Shown here: one piece after another, positions 1 through 8,345 of the stretch | How positions within the stretch are numbered: the first letter of the stretch is position 1 | How the letters are laid out: every line of letters starts with the position of its first letter | Assembly (NCBI GenBank): GCA_030263385.1 | Contig: SZOX01000014.1 | Span: 1-64,000, forward strand | Source of the DNA: Zeimonas sp003577305 | GTDB lineage: Bacteria; Pseudomonadota; Gammaproteobacteria; Burkholderiales; Burkholderiaceae_E | Direction: 5' to 3' | DNA: 64,000 bases | The notes under the pieces: generated by a model | The model's database searches: none | Told to the model about the DNA's origin: nothing | What the model saw: the letters and a program-made list of their open reading frames with translations, nothing else | Translations under genes and position numbers: made by a program

Positions 1-99
1 GGCTTCCCTCGCCTACCTCGCAAATCGGCACCCGCGTCGTACGCGCTGCGCGCGGACGAGCGGGTCCCGCCGATTTGCTTTCGGTAGCGCTCGGCTTGC
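1..99. repeat. Structured palindromic element, copy 1
   Basis: This is a 99-bp element whose reverse complement recurs at 419-517 with only seven differences. It contains nested inverted repeats: 13-17 pairs with 83-87, 20-29 pairs with 69-78, and further stems lie inside towards a GC-rich apex near position 45. The left edge may extend beyond the window. It lies downstream of nrdR in DNA with no plausible gene. I do not recognise the family. A REP/BIME-like repeat or a structured RNA are both possible. Confidence 0.75.
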
Positions 100-293
100 A
101 TATGCTCGGCGGCCGAGCGGCCACGCTCCCGCGCGCTACGGGCTGGCCCCGTGGCCCCCGCCAAACCCGAAACCGAACGAAGCTTCGACATGCTCCATGG
201 CCGGCCCGCCATGACCTGAGCCTCGGCGTCGAGGCGCTGGCTCGATCCGCGACTGGCAGCTTCCCCAGCCACACCCCGAGTCCCGACTTCCGA

Positions 294-415
294 GTCCCTG
301 TGCGGGCGCCATTGGCGTGCGCTGGGGGGCGGCGCGCCAACGGCCCGGGCGGCGCGGGGCCCGTACGGCGGGCGCTCGGAGCGCTGCGCGGGGCCGTGCG
401 CGGTGCGCCCGGGCC
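294..415. repeat. Left arm of a long inverted repeat
   Basis: These 122 bases match the reverse complement of 543-665 with a single one-base length difference in a G run (six versus seven). The arms are separated by 127 bases that contain copy 2 of the structured element. The arm also has a local palindrome around GCGCTCGGAGCGC. The open reading frames crossing it are rich in Ala, Arg, Gly and Pro and nearly mirror each other, as expected of an inverted repeat and not of genes. Confidence 0.85.
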
Positions 416-418
416 TGT

Positions 419-517
419 GCAAGCCGAGCGCTTCCGAAAGCAATTCCGCGGGACTCGCTCGTCCGCGCGCAGCGCGTACGACGCGGGTGCGGAATTGCGA
501 GGAAGGCGAGGGAAGCC
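419..517. repeat. Structured palindromic element, copy 2 (inverted)
   Basis: This is the inverted copy of the element at 1-99. Stems seen here are CTTCC (431-435) with GGAAG (501-505), and GCAATTCCGC (440-449) with GCGGAATTGC (489-498). Inner stems follow, up to a CGCGC/GCGCG hairpin. Compared with copy 1, six of seven differences form three compensating base-pair swaps, and the seventh turns a C-G pair into a T-G pair. The element sits in the loop of the 294-415/543-665 inverted repeat. A perfect 8-bp hairpin with a GAA loop follows at 515-533. Confidence 0.8.
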
Positions 518-542
518 CCCGCGAAGCGGGGGCCGCAGCGCC

Positions 543-665
543 GGCCCGGGCGCACCGCGCACGGCCCCGCGCAGCGCTCCGAGCGCCCGCCGTACGGGCC
601 CCGCGCCGCCCGGGCCGTTGGCGCGCCGCCCCCCCAGCGCACGCCAATGGCGCCCGCACAGGGAC
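543..665. repeat. Right arm of a long inverted repeat
   Basis: This is the reverse-complement partner of 294-415. It ends 11 bases before the nrdR stop codon, so any nrdR transcript that reads through would carry the full potential hairpin as its 3' UTR. No T tract follows, so it is not a standard intrinsic terminator. The near identity of the arms suggests a recent duplication, active maintenance, or an assembly artefact. Confidence 0.85.
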
Positions 666-676
666 GGCCCACGCCT

Positions 677-1147
677 TCAGCGGGTCGTGCGCCGCTTGCG
701 CGCCTGCACCTCGAGGATCACGTCGGCGAATTCGTCGACGTCCTCGAAGCTGCGGTACACCGACGCGAAGCGCACGTAGGCCACCTTGTCCAGCTTCTTC
801 AGTTCGCGCATCACCAGCTCTCCGATGCGCTCGCTCGGCACCTCGCGCAACCCCAGCGTGAGCAGCTTGTCCTCGATCCGGTGAATCGCCGCGTCGACTG
901 CCTCGGCGCTCACCGGGCGCTTGCGCAGCGCCAGTGCCATCGATGCGCGCATCTTGCGGCGATCGAACTCGGCGCGCACGCCGTTTTTCTTGACCACCGC
1001 CGGCAGTGCCAGCTCGACGCGCTCGTAGGTCGTGAAACGCTTGTCGCAGTTCAGGCAGCGCCGGCGCCGCCGGGTGCTCGCGCCGTCGTCGGACTCGCGG
1101 GTCTCGATGACCTGGGTGTCGGGATGGTCGCAGAACGGGCAGCGCAT
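677..1147 (-). CDS. nrdR: Transcriptional repressor NrdR
   Basis: A 156-residue protein of the usual NrdR length. It has an N-terminal zinc ribbon with CxxC pairs at C3/C6 and C31/C34, followed by an ATP-cone domain from about residue 49. NrdR senses ATP/dATP and represses ribonucleotide reductase genes through NrdR boxes. It reads in the same direction as glyA, its usual partner in this group. The pair is interrupted here by an oppositely oriented PIN-domain gene. The gene ends against the long inverted repeat. Antisense reading frames over it are GC-driven shadows. Confidence 0.97.
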   Translation of the reverse strand: MRCPFCDHPDTQVIETRESDDGASTRRRRRCLNCDKRFTTYERVELALPAVVKKNGVRAEFDRRKMRASMALALRKRPVSAEAVDAAIHRIEDKLLTLGLREVPSERIGELVMRELKKLDKVAYVRFASVYRSFEDVDEFADVILEVQARKRRTTR

Positions 1148-1217
1148 GGGCGAAGGTTACCGGAAGGCCGCATCCGGTCGGCCAATGTCCGACTGACCGA
1201 TTGACGATCACGGCCTC

Positions 1218-1604
1218 ATGCGTCTGCTTCTCGACACGCACGTGGCGCTCTGGGCGATCACCGACGATCGGCGCCTGCCACGAGCGGCCCGCGCCCTCAT
1301 CGCATCGAGCGAGAACTCGATCCACGTCAGCGCAGTGACGGTCTGGGAGATCGCCCTCGAGCATGCGCGCTATCCGGCCGGCATGCCGGTCAGCGGGGGC
1401 GATGCACTGCGCTGGTTTCGCGAATCGGGCTACCCGATGCTCGACGTCACGCCCGACCATGCCGCACACCTCGAGTCGTTGCCGCGGCTGCACGCGGCTC
1501 CGTTCGACCGGATGCTGGTGGCCCAGGCGCTGGTCGAACCACTGCGCCTGATGACCCGAGACGCCGATGTCGCGCGCTACGGCGAGATGATCATGCTGAT
1601 CTGA
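1218..1604 (+). CDS. PIN-domain protein, VapC-like toxin, no partner antitoxin seen
   Basis: A 128-residue PIN protein opening with LLLDTHVALWAI, whose Asp is the first metal ligand. It has VSAVTVWEIAL with an acidic residue near position 40 and ends with PFDRMLVAQAL and a downstream acidic patch, the usual VapC ribonuclease layout. VapC toxins cleave RNA and are normally preceded by an overlapping antitoxin gene. Here only 70 bases separate the start from the nrdR start on the other strand, too little for a normal antitoxin. No clear ribosome-binding site precedes the ATG. It sits between glyA and nrdR on the opposite strand, which suggests insertion. It may be an orphan or a remnant. Confidence 0.85.
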   Translation: MRLLLDTHVALWAITDDRRLPRAARALIASSENSIHVSAVTVWEIALEHARYPAGMPVSGGDALRWFRESGYPMLDVTPDHAAHLESLPRLHAAPFDRMLVAQALVEPLRLMTRDADVARYGEMIMLI

Positions 1605-1641
1605 GCATGCGGGCGCACCTGCGCGCCTGCCGCCCGGACAA

Positions 1642-2886
1642 TCAACCGTAGACCGGGAACTTCGCGGTCAGTTGCCCGACCTTCTCGCGCACCGTCGCCA
1701 GTTTCGCGGCATCGCCCGGATGGTCGAGGATGTCGGCGATCAGGTGGCCGACCAGGCGCGCTTCCTCGTCGCCGAACCCGCGGGTGGTCATCGCCGGCGT
1801 GCCCAGCCGGATGCCGCTGGTGACCATCGGTTTTTCCGGGTCGTTGGGAATCGCGTTCTTGTTGCAGGTGATGTGCGCTTCGCCGAGCAGCCGCTCGGCT
1901 TCCTTGCCGGTGATTCTCTTGGCGCGCAGGTCGACCAGCATCAGGTGCGATTCGGTGCGGCCCGAGACGATGCGCATGCCGCGCTCGATCAGCGTCTGCG
2001 CGAGCACCTGCGCATTGGCCACCACCTGCTGCTGGTAGACGCGGAAGGCCGGCTGCAGTGCCTCGTGGAAAGCAACCGCCTTGGCCGCGATCACGTGCAT
2101 CAGCGGCCCGCCCTGCAGCCCGGGGAAGATCGCCGAGTTGATCGCCTTCTCGTGCCGCTCGGGCATCAGGATGAAGCCGCCGCGCGGGCCACGCATGCTC
2201 TTGTGCGTGGTGGACGTGATCACGTCGGCGTGCGGCACCGGATTCGGATACACACCGCCGGCGATCAGCCCCGCATAGTGCGCCATGTCGACCATCAGCA
2301 GCGCACCGGTGTCCTTCGCCACTCTCGCGAAGCGCTCCCAGTCGATGCGCAGGCTGTACGCGGAAGCGCCGGCGATGATCAGCTTCGGCTTGTGCTCGTG
2401 CGCCTTGCGCTCCATCGCGTCGTAGTCGATCTCCTCGGCCTCGTTCAGGCCATACGAGACGACGTTGAACCATTTGCCCGAGATGTTCAGCGCCATGCCG
2501 TGGGTGAGGTGGCCGCCCTCGGCCAGGCTCATGCCCATGATGGTGTCGCCCGGCTCCAGGAACGCGAGGAACACCGCTTCGTTGGCCTGTGCGCCCGAGT
2601 GCGGCTGCACGTTGGCGCAGTCGGCGCCGAACAACCGCCGGAGCCTCTCGATCGCCAGCGACTCGGCCACGTCGACGTATTCGCAGCCGCCGTAATAGCG
2701 CTTGCCCGGATACCCTTCGGCGTACTTGTTCGTGAGCTGGCTGCCCTGCGCGGCCATCACCGCCGGGCTGGCGTAGTTCTCGGAAGCGATCAGCTCGATG
2801 TGGGCTTCCTGGCGCTGGTTTTCCAGCCGGATCGCGTTCCAGAGCTCGGGGTCGGTCAGCGAGATGCCGTGGTTGCGGTCGAACAT
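1642..2886 (-). CDS. glyA: Serine hydroxymethyltransferase
   Basis: A 414-residue PLP enzyme interconverting serine and glycine with tetrahydrofolate, the main cytosolic source of one-carbon units. The PLP-lysine motif STTHKSMRGPRGG is present, as are the N-terminal IELIASENYASPAVMAAQGS block and YYGGCEYVD. The start at 2886 gives MFDRNHGISLTDPELW, the conserved N-terminus; a longer in-frame extension upstream is shadow sequence inside the neighbouring gene. The start lies five bases after the stop of the histidine phosphatase gene, so the two are probably co-transcribed. Confidence 0.97.
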   Translation of the reverse strand: MFDRNHGISLTDPELWNAIRLENQRQEAHIELIASENYASPAVMAAQGSQLTNKYAEGYPGKRYYGGCEYVDVAESLAIERLRRLFGADCANVQPHSGAQANEAVFLAFLEPGDTIMGMSLAEGGHLTHGMALNISGKWFNVVSYGLNEAEEIDYDAMERKAHEHKPKLIIAGASAYSLRIDWERFARVAKDTGALLMVDMAHYAGLIAGGVYPNPVPHADVITSTTHKSMRGPRGGFILMPERHEKAINSAIFPGLQGGPLMHVIAAKAVAFHEALQPAFRVYQQQVVANAQVLAQTLIERGMRIVSGRTESHLMLVDLRAKRITGKEAERLLGEAHITCNKNAIPNDPEKPMVTSGIRLGTPAMTTRGFGDEEARLVGHLIADILDHPGDAAKLATVREKVGQLTAKFPVYG

Positions 2887-2891
2887 GTAGG

Positions 2892-3635
2892 TCACCTGGT
2901 GGCGCCGGTGTCGCGCGGCACCCGCGATTCTAAAGGATCGGGTCGGCGCCGCGCCCCGACCTCGTCGAGCGGCGCTTGCGGCGCAGCCGCGAGGTGCGCG
3001 ACATCGGCCCAGGCGACCAGGCTGAACGCACTGCCGTCCCAGCGGATGCGGTTCAGGCTGGCGTTGAGCAGGTCGTGGCCGCGCGGTGCCTCCAGCGGCA
3101 TGCCGGTGGCGATCCGGTAGACGATGTCGAGCACGCCGCCATGCGTGACCGCGACCACGGTCTGTCCGCGATGCGCTCGCGCCAGTTCGGACAGTGCCGC
3201 GGCCACGCGCGCGTGAAACGCGCGCAGCGACTCCCCGCCGCCGGGCAGCACGAAATCGGGTTCGCGCTGCCGCCAGCGCCGCCAGGCTTCGGCCTGGTGT
3301 CGTTCGAGCTCCTCGTGGGTGCGGCCCTCGAAGCTGCCGTAGTGCCGCTCGCGCAGGCGCGGCTCGATGCGCACCGGCAGCCCGCGCACGGCAGCGATCG
3401 GCTCGGCGGTCTGCCGGGCCCGCGACAGGTCGCTCGTGTAGACCGCGTCGACCTGCCATGCCGCCAGTCGCCGGCCGGTGAGCGCCGCCTGCGCCAGCCC
3501 TTCCTCGTCGAGTTCGATGTCGGTCTGCCCCTGGAAGCGCCGCTCGCGGTTCCAGCCGGTGACGCCGTGCCGGATCAGCACCAGGTCGGTGTGACCGCGC
3601 GGCGGCGCCCCCGGGGTCGGCAGGCTCGGGCTCAT
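2892..3635 (-). CDS. Histidine phosphatase family protein (phosphoglycerate mutase-like)
   Basis: A 247-residue member of the histidine phosphatase superfamily. It shows the phospho-acceptor motif LIRHGVTGWN near the N-terminus, RLRERHYGSFEGRTHEE in the middle, and the second catalytic His in VVAVTHGGVLD. Family members dephosphorylate sugar phosphates, nucleotides or cobalamin precursors; the substrate here is not evident. The ATG at 3635 overlaps the stop of the PEBP gene by four bases (ATGA), and glyA follows five bases downstream. Confidence 0.9.
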   Translation of the reverse strand: MSPSLPTPGAPPRGHTDLVLIRHGVTGWNRERRFQGQTDIELDEEGLAQAALTGRRLAAWQVDAVYTSDLSRARQTAEPIAAVRGLPVRIEPRLRERHYGSFEGRTHEELERHQAEAWRRWRQREPDFVLPGGGESLRAFHARVAAALSELARAHRGQTVVAVTHGGVLDIVYRIATGMPLEAPRGHDLLNASLNRIRWDGSAFSLVAWADVAHLAAAPQAPLDEVGARRRPDPLESRVPRDTGATR

Positions 3636-4264
3636 CCCGGCGCGAGCCGCGGATTCAGCGTGTAGGTGCCGGTGATCGAGGCCTCGCCGAGCCGGTGGTG
3701 CGCAATCACCTTGCGCGCGTCTGCGCCGCTGAAGCGGCCCATCAGCGGCACGTGCTCGACGTCGAGCGCGTAGACGGTGAAGAGGTAGCGATGCACGATC
3801 GAATCGTTCCAGGGCGGGCATGGGCCGTCGTAGCCGTAATAGTCGCCGGCCATGTCGTGGTCACCGGCGAACCAGCCGGTGTAGTCGTTGATGCCCTGGC
3901 GCGCACCGTGGCGGGTGGCCGGTCCCATCTTGCCCTTGGGCGTGACCTTGTCGGAAAACTCGCCGGCGGCGATCGCATCGAGGCTCGCCGGCAGGTCGAC
4001 CAGCACCCAATGGAAGAAATCGACGCGCTTCAGCGTGGACGGAATCTCGCGCCCTTCCTGGTTCACGTCATCGCCGCGGCTGGGCACGTCGGGGTCGTGG
4101 CAGACGATCGCGAACGAGCGCGTACCCACCGGCGCTCCCGACCACGAGAGCTGCGGATTGCGGTTCGACGACAGCGTCACGCGCGACTTCGGATCGATTC
4201 GGCAGAACGCGAATTCGGCCGGGATCGGCTGGCCGTCTGCGAAGGACTCACTGAAGATCTTCAT
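3632..4264 (-). CDS. YbhB/YbcL family PEBP-like protein
   Basis: A 210-residue phosphatidylethanolamine-binding-protein homologue (bacterial YbhB/YbcL group). Family signatures are LSWSGAPVGTRSFAIVCHDPDVP and FFHWVLVDLP, followed by GPCPPWNDSIVHRYLFTVYALD. The protein looks cytosolic with no signal peptide. The biochemical role of bacterial PEBP proteins is unsettled. Its stop overlaps the start of the phosphatase gene downstream, and tyrS lies 88 bases upstream on the same strand. Confidence 0.9.
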   Translation of the reverse strand: MKIFSESFADGQPIPAEFAFCRIDPKSRVTLSSNRNPQLSWSGAPVGTRSFAIVCHDPDVPSRGDDVNQEGREIPSTLKRVDFFHWVLVDLPASLDAIAAGEFSDKVTPKGKMGPATRHGARQGINDYTGWFAGDHDMAGDYYGYDGPCPPWNDSIVHRYLFTVYALDVEHVPLMGRFSGADARKVIAHHRLGEASITGTYTLNPRLAPG

Positions 4265-4352
4265 CGTTCGATTCTCCCTGGCCGCCCGGTCGTGCGGCCC
4301 GCACCCGAACCATACCGCGTGCCGGCGATTCCTGGCACCCCGGGGCGCCCGA

Positions 4353-5663
4353 TCAGGCCGCCGGCTCGAGCCTCACCCGCGCGAACCGGCGCTTGCCCAC
4401 CTGCACGACGTAAGTGCCCGCGGGCAGCTTCAGCGCCTTGTCGGCGATGCGCTCGCCGTCGACGCGCACGCCGCCCTGGTCGATGTTGCGGTTGGCCTCG
4501 GTGGTCGAGGGCGCCAGTTGCGCCTGCTTGAGCAGCTGCGCGATCGGCATCGGCGCCCCGCGCAGCACCACTTCGGGCATCTCCCCGGGCAGCGCGCCGT
4601 GGCGAAACCGCGCTTCGAATCCGGCGAGCGCCGCCTCGGCGGCGGCGCGCGAGTGGAAGCGCTCGACGATCTCCTGCGCCAGCATCACCTTCGCGTCGCG
4701 CGGATTGCGCCCGGCAGCGCACTGCTCGCGCAGCTGCGCGATCTCGGCCAGCGAGCGGAACGACAGCAACTCGTAATAGCGCCACATCAGTTCGTCGGAG
4801 ATCGACATCAGCTTGCCGAACATCTCCCCGGGCGCCTCCGTGATGCCGACGTAGTTGTTCTTCGACTTCGACATCTTCTCGACGCCGTCGAGCCCTTCGA
4901 GCAACGGCATCGTCAGGATGCACTGCGGCTCCTGCCCGTATTCGCGCTGAAGCTCGCGGCCCACCAGCAGGTTGAACTTCTGGTCGGTGCCGCCCAGTTC
5001 GATGTCGGACTTCAGCGCCACCGAGTCGTAGCCCTGCATCAGCGGATAGAGCAGTTCGTGCACCGAAATCGGCTGGCCCGCGCGGAAGCGCCGGGTGAAG
5101 TCGTCGCGCTCCATCATCCGCGCGAGCGTGTAGCGGGCGGCAAGCTGGATCATTCCCCGGGCACCCAGCGGATCGGACCACTCGGAGTTGTAGCGGATCT
5201 CGGTGCGCTCGCGATCGAGCACCAGGCTCGCCTGGTCGAAATAGGTCTGCGCGTTCTGCTCGATCTGCTCGCGGGTGAGCGGTGGGCGCGTGGTATTGCG
5301 CCCGGACGGGTCGCCGATCATCGCGGTGAAGTCGCCGATCAGGAAGATCACCCGGTGGCCGAGATCCTGCAGCTGACGCATCTTGTTCAGCACCACCGTG
5401 TGCCCCAGGTGCAGGTCGGGAGCGGTGGGATCGAGGCCCAGCTTGATGCGCAGCGGGCTGCCGGTGGCCTCGCTGCGGGCGAGCTTGGCCAGCCATTCGG
5501 ACTCGATCAGCAGTTCGTCGCAGCCGCGCAGACTGACGGCGAGCGCCTCCCGGGCCCGATCGGTCACCGGCCAGGCCGCACCCCCGGGGGACACCGGAAC
5601 CGGACCGGCCGCCGGAGCCGCCGGAGCCGGCCCGATCGGATTTTTTGCGCCGTTCATCGTCAT
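4353..5663 (-). CDS. tyrS: Tyrosine--tRNA ligase
   Basis: A 436-residue class I aminoacyl-tRNA synthetase charging tRNA-Tyr. It has HLGH at 85-88, the KMSKS loop at 263-267, the tyrosine-site segment GGTDQKFNLLVGRELQ and a C-terminal S4-like RNA-binding domain (about 365-430). The first 30 residues are an Ala/Pro-rich extension not needed for the fold. A second ATG lies two codons inside and could be the real start. It diverges from the M23 peptidase gene, as commonly seen in Burkholderiales. Confidence 0.97.
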   Translation of the reverse strand: MTMNGAKNPIGPAPAAPAAGPVPVSPGGAAWPVTDRAREALAVSLRGCDELLIESEWLAKLARSEATGSPLRIKLGLDPTAPDLHLGHTVVLNKMRQLQDLGHRVIFLIGDFTAMIGDPSGRNTTRPPLTREQIEQNAQTYFDQASLVLDRERTEIRYNSEWSDPLGARGMIQLAARYTLARMMERDDFTRRFRAGQPISVHELLYPLMQGYDSVALKSDIELGGTDQKFNLLVGRELQREYGQEPQCILTMPLLEGLDGVEKMSKSKNNYVGITEAPGEMFGKLMSISDELMWRYYELLSFRSLAEIAQLREQCAAGRNPRDAKVMLAQEIVERFHSRAAAEAALAGFEARFRHGALPGEMPEVVLRGAPMPIAQLLKQAQLAPSTTEANRNIDQGGVRVDGERIADKALKLPAGTYVVQVGKRRFARVRLEPAA

Positions 5664-5692
5664 TTCGTGACTGGTTTCCTCGAATCATCCGG

Positions 5693-5723
5693 TAGAATCG
5701 GCCGGTGTCCCCCCGACCGGCCG
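5693..5723 (+). promoter_or_regulatory. Possible -10 box and leader hairpin before the M23 peptidase gene
   Basis: TAGAAT at 5693-5698 is a good -10 candidate in the tyrS/M23 divergent region, but I see no strong -35. It is followed directly by a hairpin, CGGCCGGT (5699-5706) with ACCGGCCG (5716-5723). The leader up to the start at 5840 is otherwise featureless. This is a weak call. Confidence 0.35.
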
Positions 5724-5839
5724 GGTGGCGTCTCCGGCGCCACCGCAGGCACCGGGCCGAAGGGGCAGATTCTAGCCGAGGGTTCGTACGGCCCCGGCGA
5801 CGCAGCCGTACCCGAGAATCGCACGAACCCGTCAGCCCG

Positions 5840-7180
5840 ATGAGTCCGCCTGCCCTGCCCGGTTTTCCGAAAGTGGCGACTGCGGTCGCTGTCACGCTCA
5901 CCCTGGTCGCGGTCACCGCTTTCGGCACGGCGCCGTTGCGCGAGGTCGAACTGCCCCCGGTGCAGACCATCGTGGAGAAAGTGGCGATCGCTGCCACGCT
6001 GCAGCCGGCCGAGGAAGCTGGCGGGCCGCTGCAGCACTACGCCCGCTCCGAGCGCATCCGGCGCGGCGACACGCTGGCCTCGCTGCTCGACCGGCTCGGC
6101 GCCACCGACATCGAGTTCCAGAAGTTCGTCGCGGCCGACCGCCAGGCACGCAAGCTGATGCAGCTGCAGGCCGGGCGCACCGTCAATGCGCTCATCGACG
6201 AAGCCGGGCGCGTGCAGTCGCTCCAGTACCGCTATGCCAGTCTCGACAGCGAGTCGGACGAACCGGCGCAACCCACCGGCCGGGTCAGCATCCGCCGGGC
6301 CGACGGGGGCTTCGCCGCCAGCGACGAGCCGATCGCGCTCGAGCGCCAGGTCGAGGTGGCGGTTGCCGAAGTCCGTACCTCGCTGTTCGCGGCAATCGAC
6401 GGGGCCGGCATCCCCGAGGCGGTCGCCACCCGGATCGCCGACATCCTCGACGGCGAAGTCGACTTCAGCCGCGACCTGCGCCGCGGCGACCTGCTGCGCG
6501 TGGTCTACGAAGTGATCCGCGAAGCCGACAGCCTCGACCGGCCGACGATCGGGCGCATCCTCGCGCTCGAATTCACGATCAACGGCACACGCCACGAAGC
6601 GGTCTGGTTCGACCGCGAGGGTTCCGAGCAGGGCGAATACTTCACCTTCGACGGCCGCAGCCTGCGCAAGGCCTTCCTTCAGCACCCGGTCGAATTCAGC
6701 CGCGTCTCTTCGGGCTTCACCAACGCCCGCATGCATCCGATCCTCAACTACGTCCGCGAGCACAAGGGGGTCGATTTCGCCGCTCCCACCGGCACCAAGG
6801 TGCGCAGCTCGGGCGACGGCATCATCGAGTTTGTCGGCCAGCAGCGCGGCTACGGCAATCTCGTCGAGATCCGCCACCGCAACGGCATCTCGACGCTCTA
6901 CGCGCACCTGAGCGGCTTCGCCCACGGGCTGTCGAAGGGCGCGAGAGTGGCGCAGGGGGCGGTGATCGGCTACGTCGGCAGTACCGGCTGGGCCACCGGC
7001 CCGCACCTGCACTACGAGTTCAAGGTGAACGGCCACCACGTCAACCCGCTGTCGGTAGTGCTGCCGCCGGCAGCTCCGCTCGACGCGGTCGAGCGCGCAC
7101 ACTTCGTGGCACGCACCGCCGGCCTGCGCGTTCGCCTGGCCCAGACCGACAGCGTCGTCCGTCTCGCCAGCTTCGAGTAG
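5840..7180 (+). CDS. M23 family metallopeptidase (cell-wall endopeptidase)
   Basis: A 446-residue envelope protein with an N-terminal hydrophobic segment (about residues 8-28, probable membrane anchor), then a LysM/OapA-like region starting around RIRRGDTLASLLDRLG. The C-terminal M23 zinc peptidase domain shows its ligands in EHKGVDFAAP and GPHLHYEF. Such proteins cut peptidoglycan cross-bridges. I chose the ATG at 5840; an in-frame upstream extension is Arg-rich and runs through the leader hairpin. anmK follows 25 bases later, so peptidoglycan cutting and recycling are paired. Confidence 0.92.
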   Translation: MSPPALPGFPKVATAVAVTLTLVAVTAFGTAPLREVELPPVQTIVEKVAIAATLQPAEEAGGPLQHYARSERIRRGDTLASLLDRLGATDIEFQKFVAADRQARKLMQLQAGRTVNALIDEAGRVQSLQYRYASLDSESDEPAQPTGRVSIRRADGGFAASDEPIALERQVEVAVAEVRTSLFAAIDGAGIPEAVATRIADILDGEVDFSRDLRRGDLLRVVYEVIREADSLDRPTIGRILALEFTINGTRHEAVWFDREGSEQGEYFTFDGRSLRKAFLQHPVEFSRVSSGFTNARMHPILNYVREHKGVDFAAPTGTKVRSSGDGIIEFVGQQRGYGNLVEIRHRNGISTLYAHLSGFAHGLSKGARVAQGAVIGYVGSTGWATGPHLHYEFKVNGHHVNPLSVVLPPAAPLDAVERAHFVARTAGLRVRLAQTDSVVRLASFE

Positions 7181-7205
7181 GCGCCGCTCCGGGGCGCCCA
7201 ACGCC

Positions 7206-8336
7206 GTGCGCCGCTTCATCGGCCTGATGTCGGGCACCAGCATCGACGCGGTCGACGGCGCACTGGTCGAGATCGGCGGCGACCGGCCCGGTGCGTTGCG
7301 CACCAGCGCCTTTGTCAGCCGTCCGATTCCCGCTTCCCTTCGCCACGAACTCGAAGCCCTGCAGGTGCCGGGCGCCGACGAACTGGCGCGCGCCGCGCTG
7401 GCGGGCAACGCGCTCGCCGACCTCTGCGCCGGCGTCGTCGCCGACCTGCTGGCCAGCGCAGGCTGCCCGGCCGATTCGGTCACTGCGATCGGCGCGCACG
7501 GGCAGACGGTGCGCCACCGCCCGGACCTCGGCTACACGATCCAGCTGCTGCAACCGGCGCGGCTTGCCGAGGCATGCGGCATCGCGGTGGTCTGCGACCT
7601 GCGGTCCGCCGACATCGCGGCAGGAGGCCAGGGTGCGCCGCTGGCGCCGGCCTTTCACGCCGAGGCGTTCCGCGACGCCGCCGAACGCAGGGCCGTGGTC
7701 AATCTCGGGGGCATCGCGAACATCAGCGTGCTCCCGCCGCTCGGCTCGCCCGAGCCGGTCAGCGGCTACGACACCGGCCCGGCCAACACGCTGCTCGACG
7801 GCTGGTGCCGCCGCCACACCGGCGCCGACTTCGACCGCGACGGCGAATGGGCGCGCGGCGGAACAGTCGATGCCGCACTGCTCGCCGCGTGGCTGACCGA
7901 GCCCTACTTCGCGATGGCTCCGCCAAAGAGCACGGGCCGCGACCTGTTCGACGCAGGCTGGATCGAGCGCTCATTGACGAGCGGGTACGAGCCGCGCAAC
8001 GTGCAGACCACGCTGGTCGAACTCACTGCGGTCACGGTCGGGCGAGCCTGCCGGGAATCAGGCGCCGAACGGGTGTTCGTCTGCGGCGGCGGCGTACGCA
8101 ACGGCTTCCTGATGGAGCGACTCGCCGCGAATGCGGCCCCGGCTCAGGTGACTACGACGCAGGCGCTCGGAGTCGATCCGCGGGCGGTGGAAGCGGCCGC
8201 GTTCGCCTGGCTCGCGTCGAGGCGCGTCGACCGCAAGGCCGGCAACCTCGCGTCGGTGACCGGTGCACGGGGGCCGCGGGTGCTCGGCCTGCTCGGCGAG
8301 CCGCGGCCACGAAACCAGGGGGGCGGGAGGCTCTGA
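7206..8336 (+). CDS. anmK: Anhydro-N-acetylmuramic acid kinase
   Basis: A 376-residue kinase that phosphorylates and opens 1,6-anhydro-MurNAc during peptidoglycan recycling. The diagnostic N-terminal FIGLMSGTSIDAVDGALVEI is present, followed by GAHGQTVRHRP and VNLGGIANISVLP, and VFVCGGGVRNG near the C-terminus. The start is a GTG at 7206, placing the SGTS motif eight residues in, as in the family. It lies 25 bases after the M23 gene and converges on erpA. Confidence 0.95.
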   Translation: MRRFIGLMSGTSIDAVDGALVEIGGDRPGALRTSAFVSRPIPASLRHELEALQVPGADELARAALAGNALADLCAGVVADLLASAGCPADSVTAIGAHGQTVRHRPDLGYTIQLLQPARLAEACGIAVVCDLRSADIAAGGQGAPLAPAFHAEAFRDAAERRAVVNLGGIANISVLPPLGSPEPVSGYDTGPANTLLDGWCRRHTGADFDRDGEWARGGTVDAALLAAWLTEPYFAMAPPKSTGRDLFDAGWIERSLTSGYEPRNVQTTLVELTAVTVGRACRESGAERVFVCGGGVRNGFLMERLAANAAPAQVTTTQALGVDPRAVEAAAFAWLASRRVDRKAGNLASVTGARGPRVLGLLGEPRPRNQGGGRL

Positions 8337-8345
8337 CCGCTCCGA

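Noticed and set aside
75..1204. Long reading frames on both strands over 75-1204 outside nrdR
   Set aside because: They are Ala/Arg/Pro-rich, run through the inverted repeats or antisense to nrdR, and nearly mirror each other. They show no domain.
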